This document shows, piece by piece, positions 1-7,776 of a stretch of DNA of 21,426 nt. The notes beneath the pieces are model-generated. The model was not told where the DNA came from. It did no database searches and saw nothing but the letters and a program-made list of their open reading frames with translations. Origin of the DNA: Chloracidobacterium sp. UBA6041. Lineage in GTDB: Bacteria; Acidobacteriota; Blastocatellia; Pyrinomonadales; Pyrinomonadaceae. A program made the position numbers and the translations under genes. Where the stretch lies: NCBI GenBank assembly GCA_002427845.1, contig DIYZ01000185.1:21513-42938 (forward strand), read 5' to 3'. The first letter of the stretch is position 1. Each line of letters opens with the position of its first letter.

Positions 1-378
1 GCCGTAAGCGAATAGAATAAAGACGGCGATGGCGACAGCTCCGCCTAGGAGCACGAAGAACTGCATGAAGTCGGTCCAAACAACCGCCTCCATTCCCCCA
101 AGAAAAGTATAGAGAGTAGTACTGATGCCGCAGATCAGAATTGCAACATACGTATTGATACCTGTGATCTCGGTCAGAACAACAGAGGTTGCAAAGGTCA
201 TAGTTGCCAACCAGGCTCCGCGCCCTCCGAGAAAGAGACAGGATGCCAACAAACGGGTGGGGCGCTCCAGATATTCATAAGCGGTGTAGATATTTAAACG
301 GTACAGTAACGGTACGAAAATAATTACCAAATAGATGGTTAATACGATCCAATCAACTGTTGAAAAGCCTTTGTTCAT
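1..378 (-). CDS. SSS-family sodium/solute symporter, partial, with internal N-terminal deletion
   Basis: This is the first 126 codons of a membrane transporter that continues beyond the left edge. The start is ATG at 378. The segment DFMQFFVLLGGAVAIAVF and the YTFLGGMEAVVWTD loop before it match the complete SSS symporter at 4011-5495 (TDFMQFFVLIGGAV). Aligned to that protein, residues 5-18 match its first helix, and residues from about 21 (FVPLLYRLNIYTAYEYLE) then match its residues 95-112. About 74 residues covering the end of helix 1, the NSEEYFLGGR region and the next two helices are therefore missing, without a frameshift. It lies 74 nt downstream of the amidohydrolase and is probably the last visible gene of the operon. 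SSS proteins use a Na+ gradient to import sugars, sialic acids or amino acids. Loss of the broken first helix would be expected to damage Na+ binding, so it may be non-functional or specialised. Family call is firm; function is doubtful. Confidence 0.8.
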   Translation of the reverse strand, partial: MNKGFSTVDWIVLTIYLVIIFVPLLYRLNIYTAYEYLERPTRLLASCLFLGGRGAWLATMTFATSVVLTEITGINTYVAILICGISTTLYTFLGGMEAVVWTDFMQFFVLLGGAVAIAVFILFAYG

Positions 379-452
379 CGTTTCTTGCAGCCCTCAATCC
401 TTCAAAGGCTATTTCCTTCGAACGGGAACGCACCCGAAGAAAATGTCCTTAG

Positions 453-1292
453 CTATGAAAGCCTTAACAGTGCTAATGAATCTCGTTCGATAACCATCTT
501 GATCTTCTCAGTGGGTATTAGCGGTAATCCTGAGCGTCCTGGGATTTCGTTGATTTCGTATAATGCCTTCAGGGTTGCTTCGGGGGTCGTGAAGGGATAG
601 TCCGAACCGAATAAAATCTTTTCCATTACTCCATATTCGAAAGCGATCATCATCGCGTTATAAAATTGCCAGGGACGGTAGTGAAGCGCTGATAAGTCGG
701 CATAGAGATGAGGATGTTTCCGGATTAGTACAATGGTTTCGGCAATCCAGGGGTGACCAAGATGAGCAATAACCATTACCAGGTCGGGATAGGCAAGCGC
801 AACGTCCTCCAGCAGTATCGGTGAAGCGAACTTCAAGGGGGCCCGGCGCGGAAAAGTAGTCCCCTGATGGATGATAATAGGGAGGTGTTTTCGCTCGCAG
901 TACTCGTAGACGGGAAGGATGCGTTCATCCAACGGATGGTAGTTCTGATAGATGGGGCCAAGCTTCAAACCCTTCAATTCCAGATCTTCCACTGCACGGT
1001 GTAATTCATCCATGTAACCGATTTCATTGGGATCGATTGAAGCAAACCCGATCAGTTTTTGAGGCTGCTTAGCCACGAAGTCGGCTATGTAGTCATTCGG
1101 CACAACCAGGCCAACGTGGTGAGCTCGCAACCCAAAAACAATGGCCCGATCCACTGGTAGCATCGCCTGGAGGTGGTCCTGCCATTTCACAGTTAGGTCG
1201 ACTGCATGTCCTCGCGCGCGTGTTGACTCAAGAGTAATCTCTTCGCCCCAGTGCTCTGCGCGCCAGATATGTGTGTGACAATCAACTATCAT
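453..1292 (-). CDS. Amidohydrolase family 2 metal-dependent hydrolase (lactonase/decarboxylase type)
   Basis: A 279-residue TIM-barrel hydrolase of the amidohydrolase-2 type (PF04909-like). The metal ligands are visible: His6 and His8 in DCHTHIW, His142 in IIIHQG, His177 in VIAHLGH and Asp231 in FGSDYPF. The family includes 2-pyrone-4,6-dicarboxylate lactonase, sugar-lactone hydrolases such as L-fuconolactonase, and ACMSD-type decarboxylases. A longer reading to 1334 exists, but the ATG at 1292 is preferred: it starts directly at the conserved MIVDCHTH, and its ATGA overlaps the stop of the upstream deacylase by 4 nt, indicating translational coupling. No signal peptide, so cytoplasmic. Next to an SDR dehydrogenase, an aldolase and a deacylase, a lactonase role after sugar oxidation is the most economical idea, but the substrate cannot be read from sequence. 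Confidence 0.85.
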   Translation of the reverse strand: MIVDCHTHIWRAEHWGEEITLESTRARGHAVDLTVKWQDHLQAMLPVDRAIVFGLRAHHVGLVVPNDYIADFVAKQPQKLIGFASIDPNEIGYMDELHRAVEDLELKGLKLGPIYQNYHPLDERILPVYEYCERKHLPIIIHQGTTFPRRAPLKFASPILLEDVALAYPDLVMVIAHLGHPWIAETIVLIRKHPHLYADLSALHYRPWQFYNAMMIAFEYGVMEKILFGSDYPFTTPEATLKALYEINEIPGRSGLPLIPTEKIKMVIERDSLALLRLS

Positions 1293-2296
1293 ACTTTCTC
1301 CCCAACCGCCGGCCCTCTGTCCACAACCAGACACACAGAATCTCCGGGATTAACAACTGGGATGGCCCTTAACATACCTACCAGTCCACCATGCTCGGTG
1401 CTTACCTCTTCGATTGTCTGACCAAATAGATCTCGGACTATTCCTACAACCTGATTCGGACAAACTTCGTCTAAGACTCGTACTTTAGGGACAAAGAACC
1501 CTTCTGCATTGACCGCGATTGTCCTATCTAGATCACCTGTTCCAACTAGATGAACGTCGGGAGGGCACCGCGCCACCGTCCCCGGAATCATCTGGAGATG
1601 TTTCAGCAGATTAAATATCCCGTTAATGTAATAAGGTAGTTCCCGATCCGAAACCCGTCCCCCGCTGGGAGCTTCAACGTACAGCCACGGAATGTTGCGC
1701 GAGATGGCTACCGACAACGAACGGCCAGGGCTAATCTCCGGGTGCCCCCACATAACGGGAGTACCGAAGTAAAGGGCTGCCTCTTTTGATTCCTTTCCCG
1801 CCGGCGTGTCGCTCAAGTGGTATCCGATCATGGTGGGCAGAACGTATGTAAGACCAGAACTGTGAAGGTCGATAAAGAAATCAGCATGAGGAAGAATCGT
1901 TTCAGACAAATAGTAGGCGATGCGCTCGGTAATGGTACCGTCCTTTCGTCCGGGAAATGTTCGCGCCAGATTCAGTACGTCGATCGGGCTGATGCGCGTG
2001 GTAACACGATAGGCGGGGAGATTGGCTACTGTGACGGCAATCACTCGCCCACTCAGCGCTCCGGCATCCAATTGCAAAAATACTTCGTGAAGCGCTTGCA
2101 CTCCCTCCAACTCGTCGCCATGCACTCCGGCGAAAACCACCAATGTCTTTCCCGGCCGCTTTCCCTGGGCAACTAAGACAGGAATACCTAAACTCTCTCC
2201 GTTGCCGGACCGGCAGAGATGAAGAAAGAAGGGTTGTACGGTGCCTGGGCCCACTGAATCAGGATTGAATTCCTCGACGGGTATTTCTACTACCAT
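1289..2296 (-). CDS. AstE/AspA-family zinc deacylase (succinylglutamate desuccinylase/aspartoacylase-like)
   Basis: A 335-residue cytoplasmic protein of the AstE/AspA branch of zinc carboxypeptidase-fold enzymes. The signature GVHGDELEG carries the first His and Glu zinc ligands (about residue 58-66), and FFIDLHSSG (about 139-147) supplies the second His. A conserved EAPSGG follows near residue 208. Characterised members remove acetyl or succinyl groups from the alpha-amino group of amino acids; many environmental homologues have unknown substrates. The ATG at 2296 lies 1 nt after the stop of the upstream aldolase, and its stop overlaps the next start (ATGA), so it is translated as part of the polycistron. 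In this context it could de-N-acylate a 2-acylamino sugar acid, which is chemically an N-acyl amino acid. That is inference. Confidence 0.85.
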   Translation of the reverse strand: MVVEIPVEEFNPDSVGPGTVQPFFLHLCRSGNGESLGIPVLVAQGKRPGKTLVVFAGVHGDELEGVQALHEVFLQLDAGALSGRVIAVTVANLPAYRVTTRISPIDVLNLARTFPGRKDGTITERIAYYLSETILPHADFFIDLHSSGLTYVLPTMIGYHLSDTPAGKESKEAALYFGTPVMWGHPEISPGRSLSVAISRNIPWLYVEAPSGGRVSDRELPYYINGIFNLLKHLQMIPGTVARCPPDVHLVGTGDLDRTIAVNAEGFFVPKVRVLDEVCPNQVVGIVRDLFGQTIEEVSTEHGGLVGMLRAIPVVNPGDSVCLVVDRGPAVGEKV

Positions 2297-2297
2297 T

Positions 2298-3221
2298 TTA
2301 AGTTGCTCCGAAAGAAATGTGATCTCGTCGAATACCGCAATCCTGTAAGATCATCTCAATATGTGCGCGTTCTTCTTGATCGACGGAATGGTATGGACCA
2401 GCGGTCGCCTTCTCACCGATACCGAGATAGCTCAAGGCGACTTCGAAGGCTCCCCAGATTTCCCCGTACTCGAATATCTTGTTCACCCTTCTCAGCCTCT
2501 CTCCTAGCTGCATTGCAAGCGAGAAGTTCTTCGCCTTCATTGCCCGGTAGAGTTCAACGGCTATACCAGCAGCAATATTATGAGAGCCGGCCACTATTCC
2601 TTCGGCTCCTAACATCAGCGCTACGTGAGGTAAAATCTCTGTGCCAATAAGAACACTAAACTCTTCACGCTGGCCCACGGTATTAGTCAATTGACTCCAC
2701 CTGCCGCAGTCCGGATTGGTTTCTTTAATGCCAGCAATATTGGGCTCATCGCTCAATGAGACGATTGAGTCCAAAGACAAATTGAATTTGGTAAAGGTTA
2801 AATTGTTGTAGATGAAGAGTGGTTTCGCCACAGCCTGGGCGACATCTCGGTAAAACCTAATGCAACTCTCCTGAGTGAGAAGATAATAGAAGGGTGGCAG
2901 CGCGGTCAGGTAATCTACTCCCATACTTTCCACCTGCTTAGCCTTCTCTATAACGCGCTTGGTGCCGGTATCGGACACTCCGGCGATCACCGGCACACGG
3001 CCGCTGACCTCATCGACCACAGTTTCAACAGCCCGCAGCTGCTCCGTGTCGGAGAGCAATGCGAATATTCCCATCGTGCCGTTGACAAAGAGAGCATCTA
3101 CTCCGGCACCGAGTAGATAGGACACAAGTCTACGCAATCCGGCGATATCAACTCTCTCATCAGGAGTTAGCGGTGTTCCTATGGGAGGAATGATGCCTCT
3201 TAGTTTTATGTTAGTGCTCAT
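2298..3221 (-). CDS. Dihydrodipicolinate synthase/N-acetylneuraminate lyase family aldolase
   Basis: A 307-residue class I aldolase of the DapA/NanA superfamily. The Schiff-base lysine is Lys166 in IAGIKET, and the conserved catalytic tyrosine is Tyr138 in FIYNN. The GTTGE motif is present as NGTMGI (48-52): the first Thr is kept, while the second Thr and the Glu are replaced. This argues against a true DapA and for a lyase of a sugar-acid or other 2-oxo acid. Length and fold coverage are normal. No signal peptide, so cytoplasmic. It sits 28 nt after the SDR gene and 1 nt before the deacylase gene. Plausible substrates include N-acetylneuraminate and 2-keto-3-deoxy sugar acids, yielding pyruvate plus an aldehyde. 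Family membership is secure; the specific reaction is not. Confidence 0.87.
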   Translation of the reverse strand: MSTNIKLRGIIPPIGTPLTPDERVDIAGLRRLVSYLLGAGVDALFVNGTMGIFALLSDTEQLRAVETVVDEVSGRVPVIAGVSDTGTKRVIEKAKQVESMGVDYLTALPPFYYLLTQESCIRFYRDVAQAVAKPLFIYNNLTFTKFNLSLDSIVSLSDEPNIAGIKETNPDCGRWSQLTNTVGQREEFSVLIGTEILPHVALMLGAEGIVAGSHNIAAGIAVELYRAMKAKNFSLAMQLGERLRRVNKIFEYGEIWGAFEVALSYLGIGEKATAGPYHSVDQEERAHIEMILQDCGIRRDHISFGAT

Positions 3222-3249
3222 CGACTTCGAGTTGGTCCGACGTCCTTTC

Positions 3250-4014
3250 TCAATAGGTTAAGAGTCCACCGTCAATCACGATCGTTTCGCCAGTGATATA
3301 GCCGGCGTCTTCAGAAGCCAGGAAGACTACTGCCGAACCTATTTCTTTCGGCGTCCCTCGGCGATTAAGAGGGGCGTTTCTTAAATACCGGCCAGTGATG
3401 CCCTGTGCCCGCATCTTGTCGTGAACGTTTTCGTTAGTCTCAGTTTGAATTAGGCCTGGCGCGATACAATTGACGCGAATTCCATAGTCAGCGAGTTCCA
3501 AGGCCAGCACCTGAGTCAATCCAACGACACCGGCCTTAGTCGCACAATAGATGGAAGCCCCTTCCTGGGCAGCAAAAGCTCCGACGGAGGAGATGTTAAT
3601 TATCGATCCCCCCTGTTCCACCATGTGGCGAGCGACTTCTTGAGAGCAGATAAAGGTACCTTTCAAGTTAACGTCTACTACTTGATTCAATAAATCGTCG
3701 TTACAATCCAGAAATGGAGCAATCACCGCAGGACCTGTGAGGGCAGCATTATTCACAAGAATATCAATCTTTCCCCATCTCTCGATTGTCCCTCGCACCA
3801 TTGCCTGCACCTGTTTGCGATCTCTAATGTCCACAGGCAGAAACAAAACTTCGGCGCCTTCCAGGGAGAGTTCTTGCACTGTTTTTTCGGCAGCTTGGCG
3901 TTGCGGTTGGCCAATGACGACCTTCGCGCCTGCCTCCGCCAGCGAGCGGCTGATTCCGCCTCCAATCCCAGTCCCGCCTCCGGTAACAATCGCCACCTTT
4001 CCGAATAAGTTCAT
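3250..4014 (-). CDS. Short-chain dehydrogenase/reductase (SDR), FabG-like
   Basis: A 254-residue classical SDR oxidoreductase using NAD(H) or NADP(H). The glycine-rich cofactor motif TGGGTGIGGG is at residues 11-20, NNAA at 88-91, the structural Asn at about 116, the active-site Ser at 142/143 (INISS) and YxxxK at Tyr156-Lys160 (YCATK). The C-terminus has the usual GYITGETIVIDGG. The ATG at 4014 overlaps the symporter stop by 4 nt (ATGA), and the start directly precedes the Rossmann beta-strand. Family members oxidise sugars, sugar alcohols, hydroxy acids and acyl substrates. Beside a lactonase-type amidohydrolase and a DHDPS-type aldolase, oxidation of an aldose to its lactone is the likeliest role. 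Substrate specificity is inferred from context only. Confidence 0.9.
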   Translation of the reverse strand: MNLFGKVAIVTGGGTGIGGGISRSLAEAGAKVVIGQPQRQAAEKTVQELSLEGAEVLFLPVDIRDRKQVQAMVRGTIERWGKIDILVNNAALTGPAVIAPFLDCNDDLLNQVVDVNLKGTFICSQEVARHMVEQGGSIINISSVGAFAAQEGASIYCATKAGVVGLTQVLALELADYGIRVNCIAPGLIQTETNENVHDKMRAQGITGRYLRNAPLNRRGTPKEIGSAVVFLASEDAGYITGETIVIDGGLLTY

Positions 4015-5495
4015 GATCCCTCGACGCTCTGTATTTCATCCATCGGCTGAACCGGAATTCTCGGCAACAAGCTCCATCCCCAGCTGCAAATATATCCAAC
4101 CAGCATACTCACTAGGAATCCGACGACGCTCCACCAGAGCCAGGAAACAGCTGTGAAATTGGCAACGATCAAGGTGGCGATCAATCCCGTGACCCCTCCC
4201 AGAATAACCCCGACTGAGTTGGCGCGCTTGCCAATCACCCCAAGAGTAAAGAGCGCACAGATGGGCCCCATGAAGAAGCTTTGGAGCTTACCGATGATGG
4301 CGAGCACCGAACCCAGGTGACCTACATAGAAAGCGGTAATGGTAATCAACACTCCAAAGAGCATTGTCATCCAGCGGGCATGTTTCAATTGTCGATCTTC
4401 TTGTTTGCTAAATCCGAAGCGAACCAGGAAATCCTTCATCAGTACTGCTGAAAGGGAGTTGAGGCCGGCAGAAATTGTCGACATTGTCGCCGCAAAAATT
4501 CCCGCGACCAGAAGGCCTTTCGCGCCAACAGGCAGAACATTCATAGCGAAATGAGGCATGATTCTGTCCGCCCGCGGCAACGTGCTGGCGAGCTCAGGAT
4601 GGACCGCATAGTAGGCCGTCAGAGCGATGCCGATAAACATCAGCAGTGCTACTACTGGTAGGGTGATCAAGGAAGCGCTCAACATGGCTCTTCGAGTTTC
4701 TTTTTCGGAGCCGGTGGTAAAGTAACGCTGCGCGACAACCTGATCGGTAGCATAAGTTGTCAGGAAGTAGATTGACATGTAACAGAAAAGCCCCCACACC
4801 GTTACTTCCTCTCGCAGGTTGAAATCGAAATTAAACGCCCTCGTATGCCTACCTGCCAATTGCCACGTGTGACCGATGTCCCAGTTAAGCGCGCTAAGGG
4901 CGAACAACAGGATCGTGACAGCTCCACCAATCAGGACGAAGAATTGCATGAAATCCGTCAGGATCACCGCCCTCATCCCTCCCTTCAGTGTGTAAACTGT
5001 TACCCCAATACCCGTAATGGCAATCGATGGAATTAATGGTATACCCACAATTTCCTGAAGCACGAGAGCGGGAGCAAAAATTGCCGTGGCCATGTGTCCG
5101 ACGCGAAGTAGAATAAACAATAACGCTGTAAAGGCTCGAACATAGACGTTGTAACGTGTTTCAAGGTACTCATAAACACTGACTAGTTTCAGTTTCCGGT
5201 ATATCGGAATGAAAAGTTTTATGATGATGATGGTTATTATCGGCAGGAGGAACGTGAACATGAAGTATGAGATGTCTCGCTCGTAGATCCACCCGGCGAT
5301 TCCCATATAACTGATGGCGCTCAATTCAGCACTGATAATCGAGATGGAGACAGGAAACCAGCTCTGCCTCCTTCCGCCGAGGAAATATTCCTCAGAATTG
5401 CGATTCCCCTTCGCGGCGCGCAAACCTATGTAAATAGAGACGAGCAAATACACTGCGATGACACAGTAATCAATCCCGGAGAACTGACCCGCCAA
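4011..5495 (-). CDS. SSS-family sodium/solute symporter
   Basis: A 494-residue inner-membrane transporter of the sodium:solute symporter family (LeuT fold). It has many hydrophobic helices, the N-terminal EEYFLGGR motif (35-42) and the characteristic TDFMQFFVLIGGAV stretch. It probably imports the substrate of the cluster; SSS members include sialic-acid transporters as well as many sugar and acid carriers. The start is TTG at 5495 (MAGQFSGIDY), supported by an AGGAGG Shine-Dalgarno 4 nt upstream. An ATG at 5511 is out of frame. It follows the BNR gene by 34 nt and overlaps the SDR gene by 4 nt. It serves as the intact reference for the internally deleted relative at the left edge. Confidence 0.93.
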   Translation of the reverse strand: MAGQFSGIDYCVIAVYLLVSIYIGLRAAKGNRNSEEYFLGGRRQSWFPVSISIISAELSAISYMGIAGWIYERDISYFMFTFLLPIITIIIIKLFIPIYRKLKLVSVYEYLETRYNVYVRAFTALLFILLRVGHMATAIFAPALVLQEIVGIPLIPSIAITGIGVTVYTLKGGMRAVILTDFMQFFVLIGGAVTILLFALSALNWDIGHTWQLAGRHTRAFNFDFNLREEVTVWGLFCYMSIYFLTTYATDQVVAQRYFTTGSEKETRRAMLSASLITLPVVALLMFIGIALTAYYAVHPELASTLPRADRIMPHFAMNVLPVGAKGLLVAGIFAATMSTISAGLNSLSAVLMKDFLVRFGFSKQEDRQLKHARWMTMLFGVLITITAFYVGHLGSVLAIIGKLQSFFMGPICALFTLGVIGKRANSVGVILGGVTGLIATLIVANFTAVSWLWWSVVGFLVSMLVGYICSWGWSLLPRIPVQPMDEIQSVEGS

Positions 5496-5499
5496 GAAA

Positions 5500-5505
5500 C
5501 CTCCT
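5500..5505 (-). promoter_or_regulatory. Shine-Dalgarno AGGAGG fixing a TTG start
   Basis: On the minus strand AGGAGG is followed by TTTC and then TTG at 5495. It is a perfect anti-16S match and is the reason for preferring the TTG start of the symporter. Confidence 0.7.
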
Positions 5506-5529
5506 ACTCATACAGCGACTGCTGTTCAA

Positions 5530-6636
5530 TCAATCGAGCCTCAGCTTGATCCATCGGATATTCGTCAGGCATTGCTCCTGGCACCAGAACAGAATTAACA
5601 CTTCTTCATCAGAAGTCTGTCGCAAGCTGGGATGGCCGAATCTTAAACCGCTCAGTTCATCGGCACTATTGCCCGTCCCCTTCATCCCCGACTCCGCGCC
5701 CTGCCACAAAGGTGCATCCGTGAGATTCATCCAATTATCACCTTCCAGACGGGCGAGAGTTGCCCATAGCCCCGGTCTGTCGTTGCTACGATGGACACAT
5801 AACAGCCGGCCATCGAACAAGCGAAGCACCTTACAGGTTTGCGACTCGAAGCCGGTAAGACGGGGCTCGGTAAATGTTGCGCCTCTGTCTCGACTGATGG
5901 AGTAGACGGACGGTTTAGTATTTCCGGTCTCGAGGTCATACACCCATGAAACTGCAAGCAGAGCTTCATCGTTAAGATTAACGACCGATTGTTCCAGGTA
6001 ACTAAGCTGCGTTTTCCGCCCATCGAATGTAATTCCGCAGTTGGACCAACTTCCAGCTCGATCATCGCTAATCAGGACCACAGCGCGGTCGCCGGGATAA
6101 TCGTTTCCGTCCCAGCTCCGCCAGGTCGATGTCGGAGCAATCCATCTGCCGTTTCCGGTCTCGACAATCGAGTGGCAGATTTCCCAGGACGGCCCGACCA
6201 GAGGAGGCTCTACCATCCTTGGACTCGTCCAAGTGCGTCCGTCATCAGTTGAACCGACAGTAAACAGGTCAACCGGAACCAGACCGAAGGTTTGCCGGTT
6301 TACCAGATCTACTTCGGGGGTACGCCGATAGAATCCTCCGAAACCGATGATCGATCCATCTCCGGAGCGGCTTGTGCGCACGCTGTGAGTAGTCAATGGC
6401 GGCACATCTTTGAGCAATGGCCCTTCGAGTTCCCAGGTTTTGCCCCGGTCGGTGGACCTCGCGACCACGGTGTGATAATCGAACGCCTCCACCGCTTGGC
6501 CGATATCGAACGTGGCCAGAAACTCCTCGTTACTGAGCAAGCTCAACGATGGATGATAAGCGACTACGCTGCGCAGGTGAGGGCTCGGGTTTCTATAGAC
6601 CACGCCCGTGCTCTCGATAATGATTCTGCTACTCAA
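5530..6636 (-). CDS. BNR-repeat sialidase-like protein (no signal peptide seen)
   Basis: A 368-residue six-bladed beta-propeller protein of the sialidase/neuraminidase superfamily. Four Asp-box motifs (S-x-D-x-G-x-T-W type) are visible: STDRGKTW at 61-68, STDDGRTW at 129-136, a degenerate SDDRAGSW at 190-197 and SRDRGATF at 248-255. No N-terminal FRIP/RIP arginine motif is obvious, so true exo-sialidase activity is not established; related propellers act on other glycans. No hydrophobic leader is present, which suggests a cytoplasmic location or a misplaced start. The start read here is TTG at 6636, with only a weak purine-rich upstream sequence, so it is uncertain. It lies 53 nt after the Kelch gene and 34 nt before the symporter, in the same operon. 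Confidence 0.8.
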   Translation of the reverse strand: MSSRIIIESTGVVYRNPSPHLRSVVAYHPSLSLLSNEEFLATFDIGQAVEAFDYHTVVARSTDRGKTWELEGPLLKDVPPLTTHSVRTSRSGDGSIIGFGGFYRRTPEVDLVNRQTFGLVPVDLFTVGSTDDGRTWTSPRMVEPPLVGPSWEICHSIVETGNGRWIAPTSTWRSWDGNDYPGDRAVVLISDDRAGSWSNCGITFDGRKTQLSYLEQSVVNLNDEALLAVSWVYDLETGNTKPSVYSISRDRGATFTEPRLTGFESQTCKVLRLFDGRLLCVHRSNDRPGLWATLARLEGDNWMNLTDAPLWQGAESGMKGTGNSADELSGLRFGHPSLRQTSDEEVLILFWCQEQCLTNIRWIKLRLD

Positions 6637-6689
6637 GATTTTTTCTAACCGCTCTGACTAGTGTGGAAATGCCATCGCTCGCCAAACCT

Positions 6690-7700
6690 CTATTTTGGTG
6701 AGGAAGTAATCAGACGACCTATATACAGACCCGGGAACCGGGAAGCGGCTTTGTCTTCACCGGTTGCACCGTAAAATGAGCCATCCCTAAAAAAGAACTT
6801 GGAGTCCAACAGCGGAGAGGGAAGATGAGAGACAAGGCGATACTCGTCCCGTTCCGGTCGATAACTGTAGACGGTGTCCAGACTATGCTGGCCAACGCCA
6901 CCGATCAGGTATATTGAACCTTGGGCGACCGCAGCACCCAACGCACGACAAGCCTGGGGCATGGGTGCCAGAGTGGTCCATTTTTTGGTAACAGTATCGA
7001 ATCGAAATGCGTCATTCAGGTCGGTGAGTGGCCCGCCTTTGCTTTGTGTCGCTCCTCCGAAAAGGAAAATGGAGTTGCCGATCGACACAACTCCATGGAC
7101 CACTCGAGGTTTACCTGGGAACCCGTCAAGTTTTTCCCACCGGCTGGTAGCCGGATCAAAGCTCCATGTCTGATTGGTAGCCGTGGTAAGGTCAGTGTTG
7201 CTGTCGCCCCCGCCCAGCACATAGATCTTCTTCCCGACAACTGTTGCTGCTCCATATATGGATCCTGCTGGTGCCTCGCCTATTCTGGTCCACTTCCTTC
7301 CATCCAAACGGAACATGTCAAGGGAAAGCCTGTCATTTACCATGCCGCCGATAAGATAGAGCTTTCCCTTTACTTGGGCCATCACGCCGTACGCCAAACT
7401 TAAAGGCAGAGGCGGCCATTCAACCCACCTGTTCCGTGAGGGTTCGTAGTAGCTTACCGAGTCGGTCCAGAGCTTCTTACGATCTTTCCAATACGTACCA
7501 CCGGCTATTAACAAGCCTCCCTGATACCATGAGGCATAGTACCCTCCTCTGGGCAAAGGGATATCGAGGCCTCTGGACCATGAGATCGTTTCCTGAGTAA
7601 CTTGTTGGGCGACATCGGTGGCATTCCACGCTCTACTTGCTGCGGGCATAAGATCTCCGACAGCACTCAGGGCCAGTAAGATCAGACAAAGCCTTATCAT
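6690..7700 (-). CDS. Secreted Kelch-repeat protein, N-acetylneuraminate-epimerase (NanM)-like architecture
   Basis: A beta-propeller protein with successive Kelch units marked by hydrophobic strands ending in double glycine: LLIAGGTY, LYLIGGMV, IYVLGGGD, IFLFGGAT and IYLIGGVG, then a degenerate last unit. Starting at the ATG at 7700 (MIRLCLILLALSAVG), it has a clear signal peptide with probable cleavage after ASRA, so it is periplasmic. GGAGAG lies 10 nt upstream. In-frame alternatives are ATG 7718, ATG 7730 and GTG 7775, the last only 1 nt beyond the upstream stop. NanM is a periplasmic Kelch protein that speeds mutarotation of sialic acid. Its place beside NAL-family and BNR genes makes a sugar mutarotase or glycan-binding role attractive, but Kelch propellers are functionally diverse. 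Confidence 0.75.
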   Translation of the reverse strand: MIRLCLILLALSAVGDLMPAASRAWNATDVAQQVTQETISWSRGLDIPLPRGGYYASWYQGGLLIAGGTYWKDRKKLWTDSVSYYEPSRNRWVEWPPLPLSLAYGVMAQVKGKLYLIGGMVNDRLSLDMFRLDGRKWTRIGEAPAGSIYGAATVVGKKIYVLGGGDSNTDLTTATNQTWSFDPATSRWEKLDGFPGKPRVVHGVVSIGNSIFLFGGATQSKGGPLTDLNDAFRFDTVTKKWTTLAPMPQACRALGAAVAQGSIYLIGGVGQHSLDTVYSYRPERDEYRLVSHLPSPLLDSKFFFRDGSFYGATGEDKAASRFPGLYIGRLITSSPK

Positions 7701-7776
7701 CTGGAGTAATCTCTCCATAGTCGTAATCATTTGAGACCAGTGCTGCTTCTTTACAGTTTCAAGGGTGACGAACACG

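Noticed and set aside
3250..3265. CAATAGGTTA near the SDR stop, similar to the half-site at 8855-8865
   Set aside because: It lies at the end of a coding sequence, lacks the TCC/TGG arms and is likely chance.
6921..7403. 160-residue plus-strand open frame
   Set aside because: Antisense to the Kelch gene, no ribosome site and no recognisable domain.
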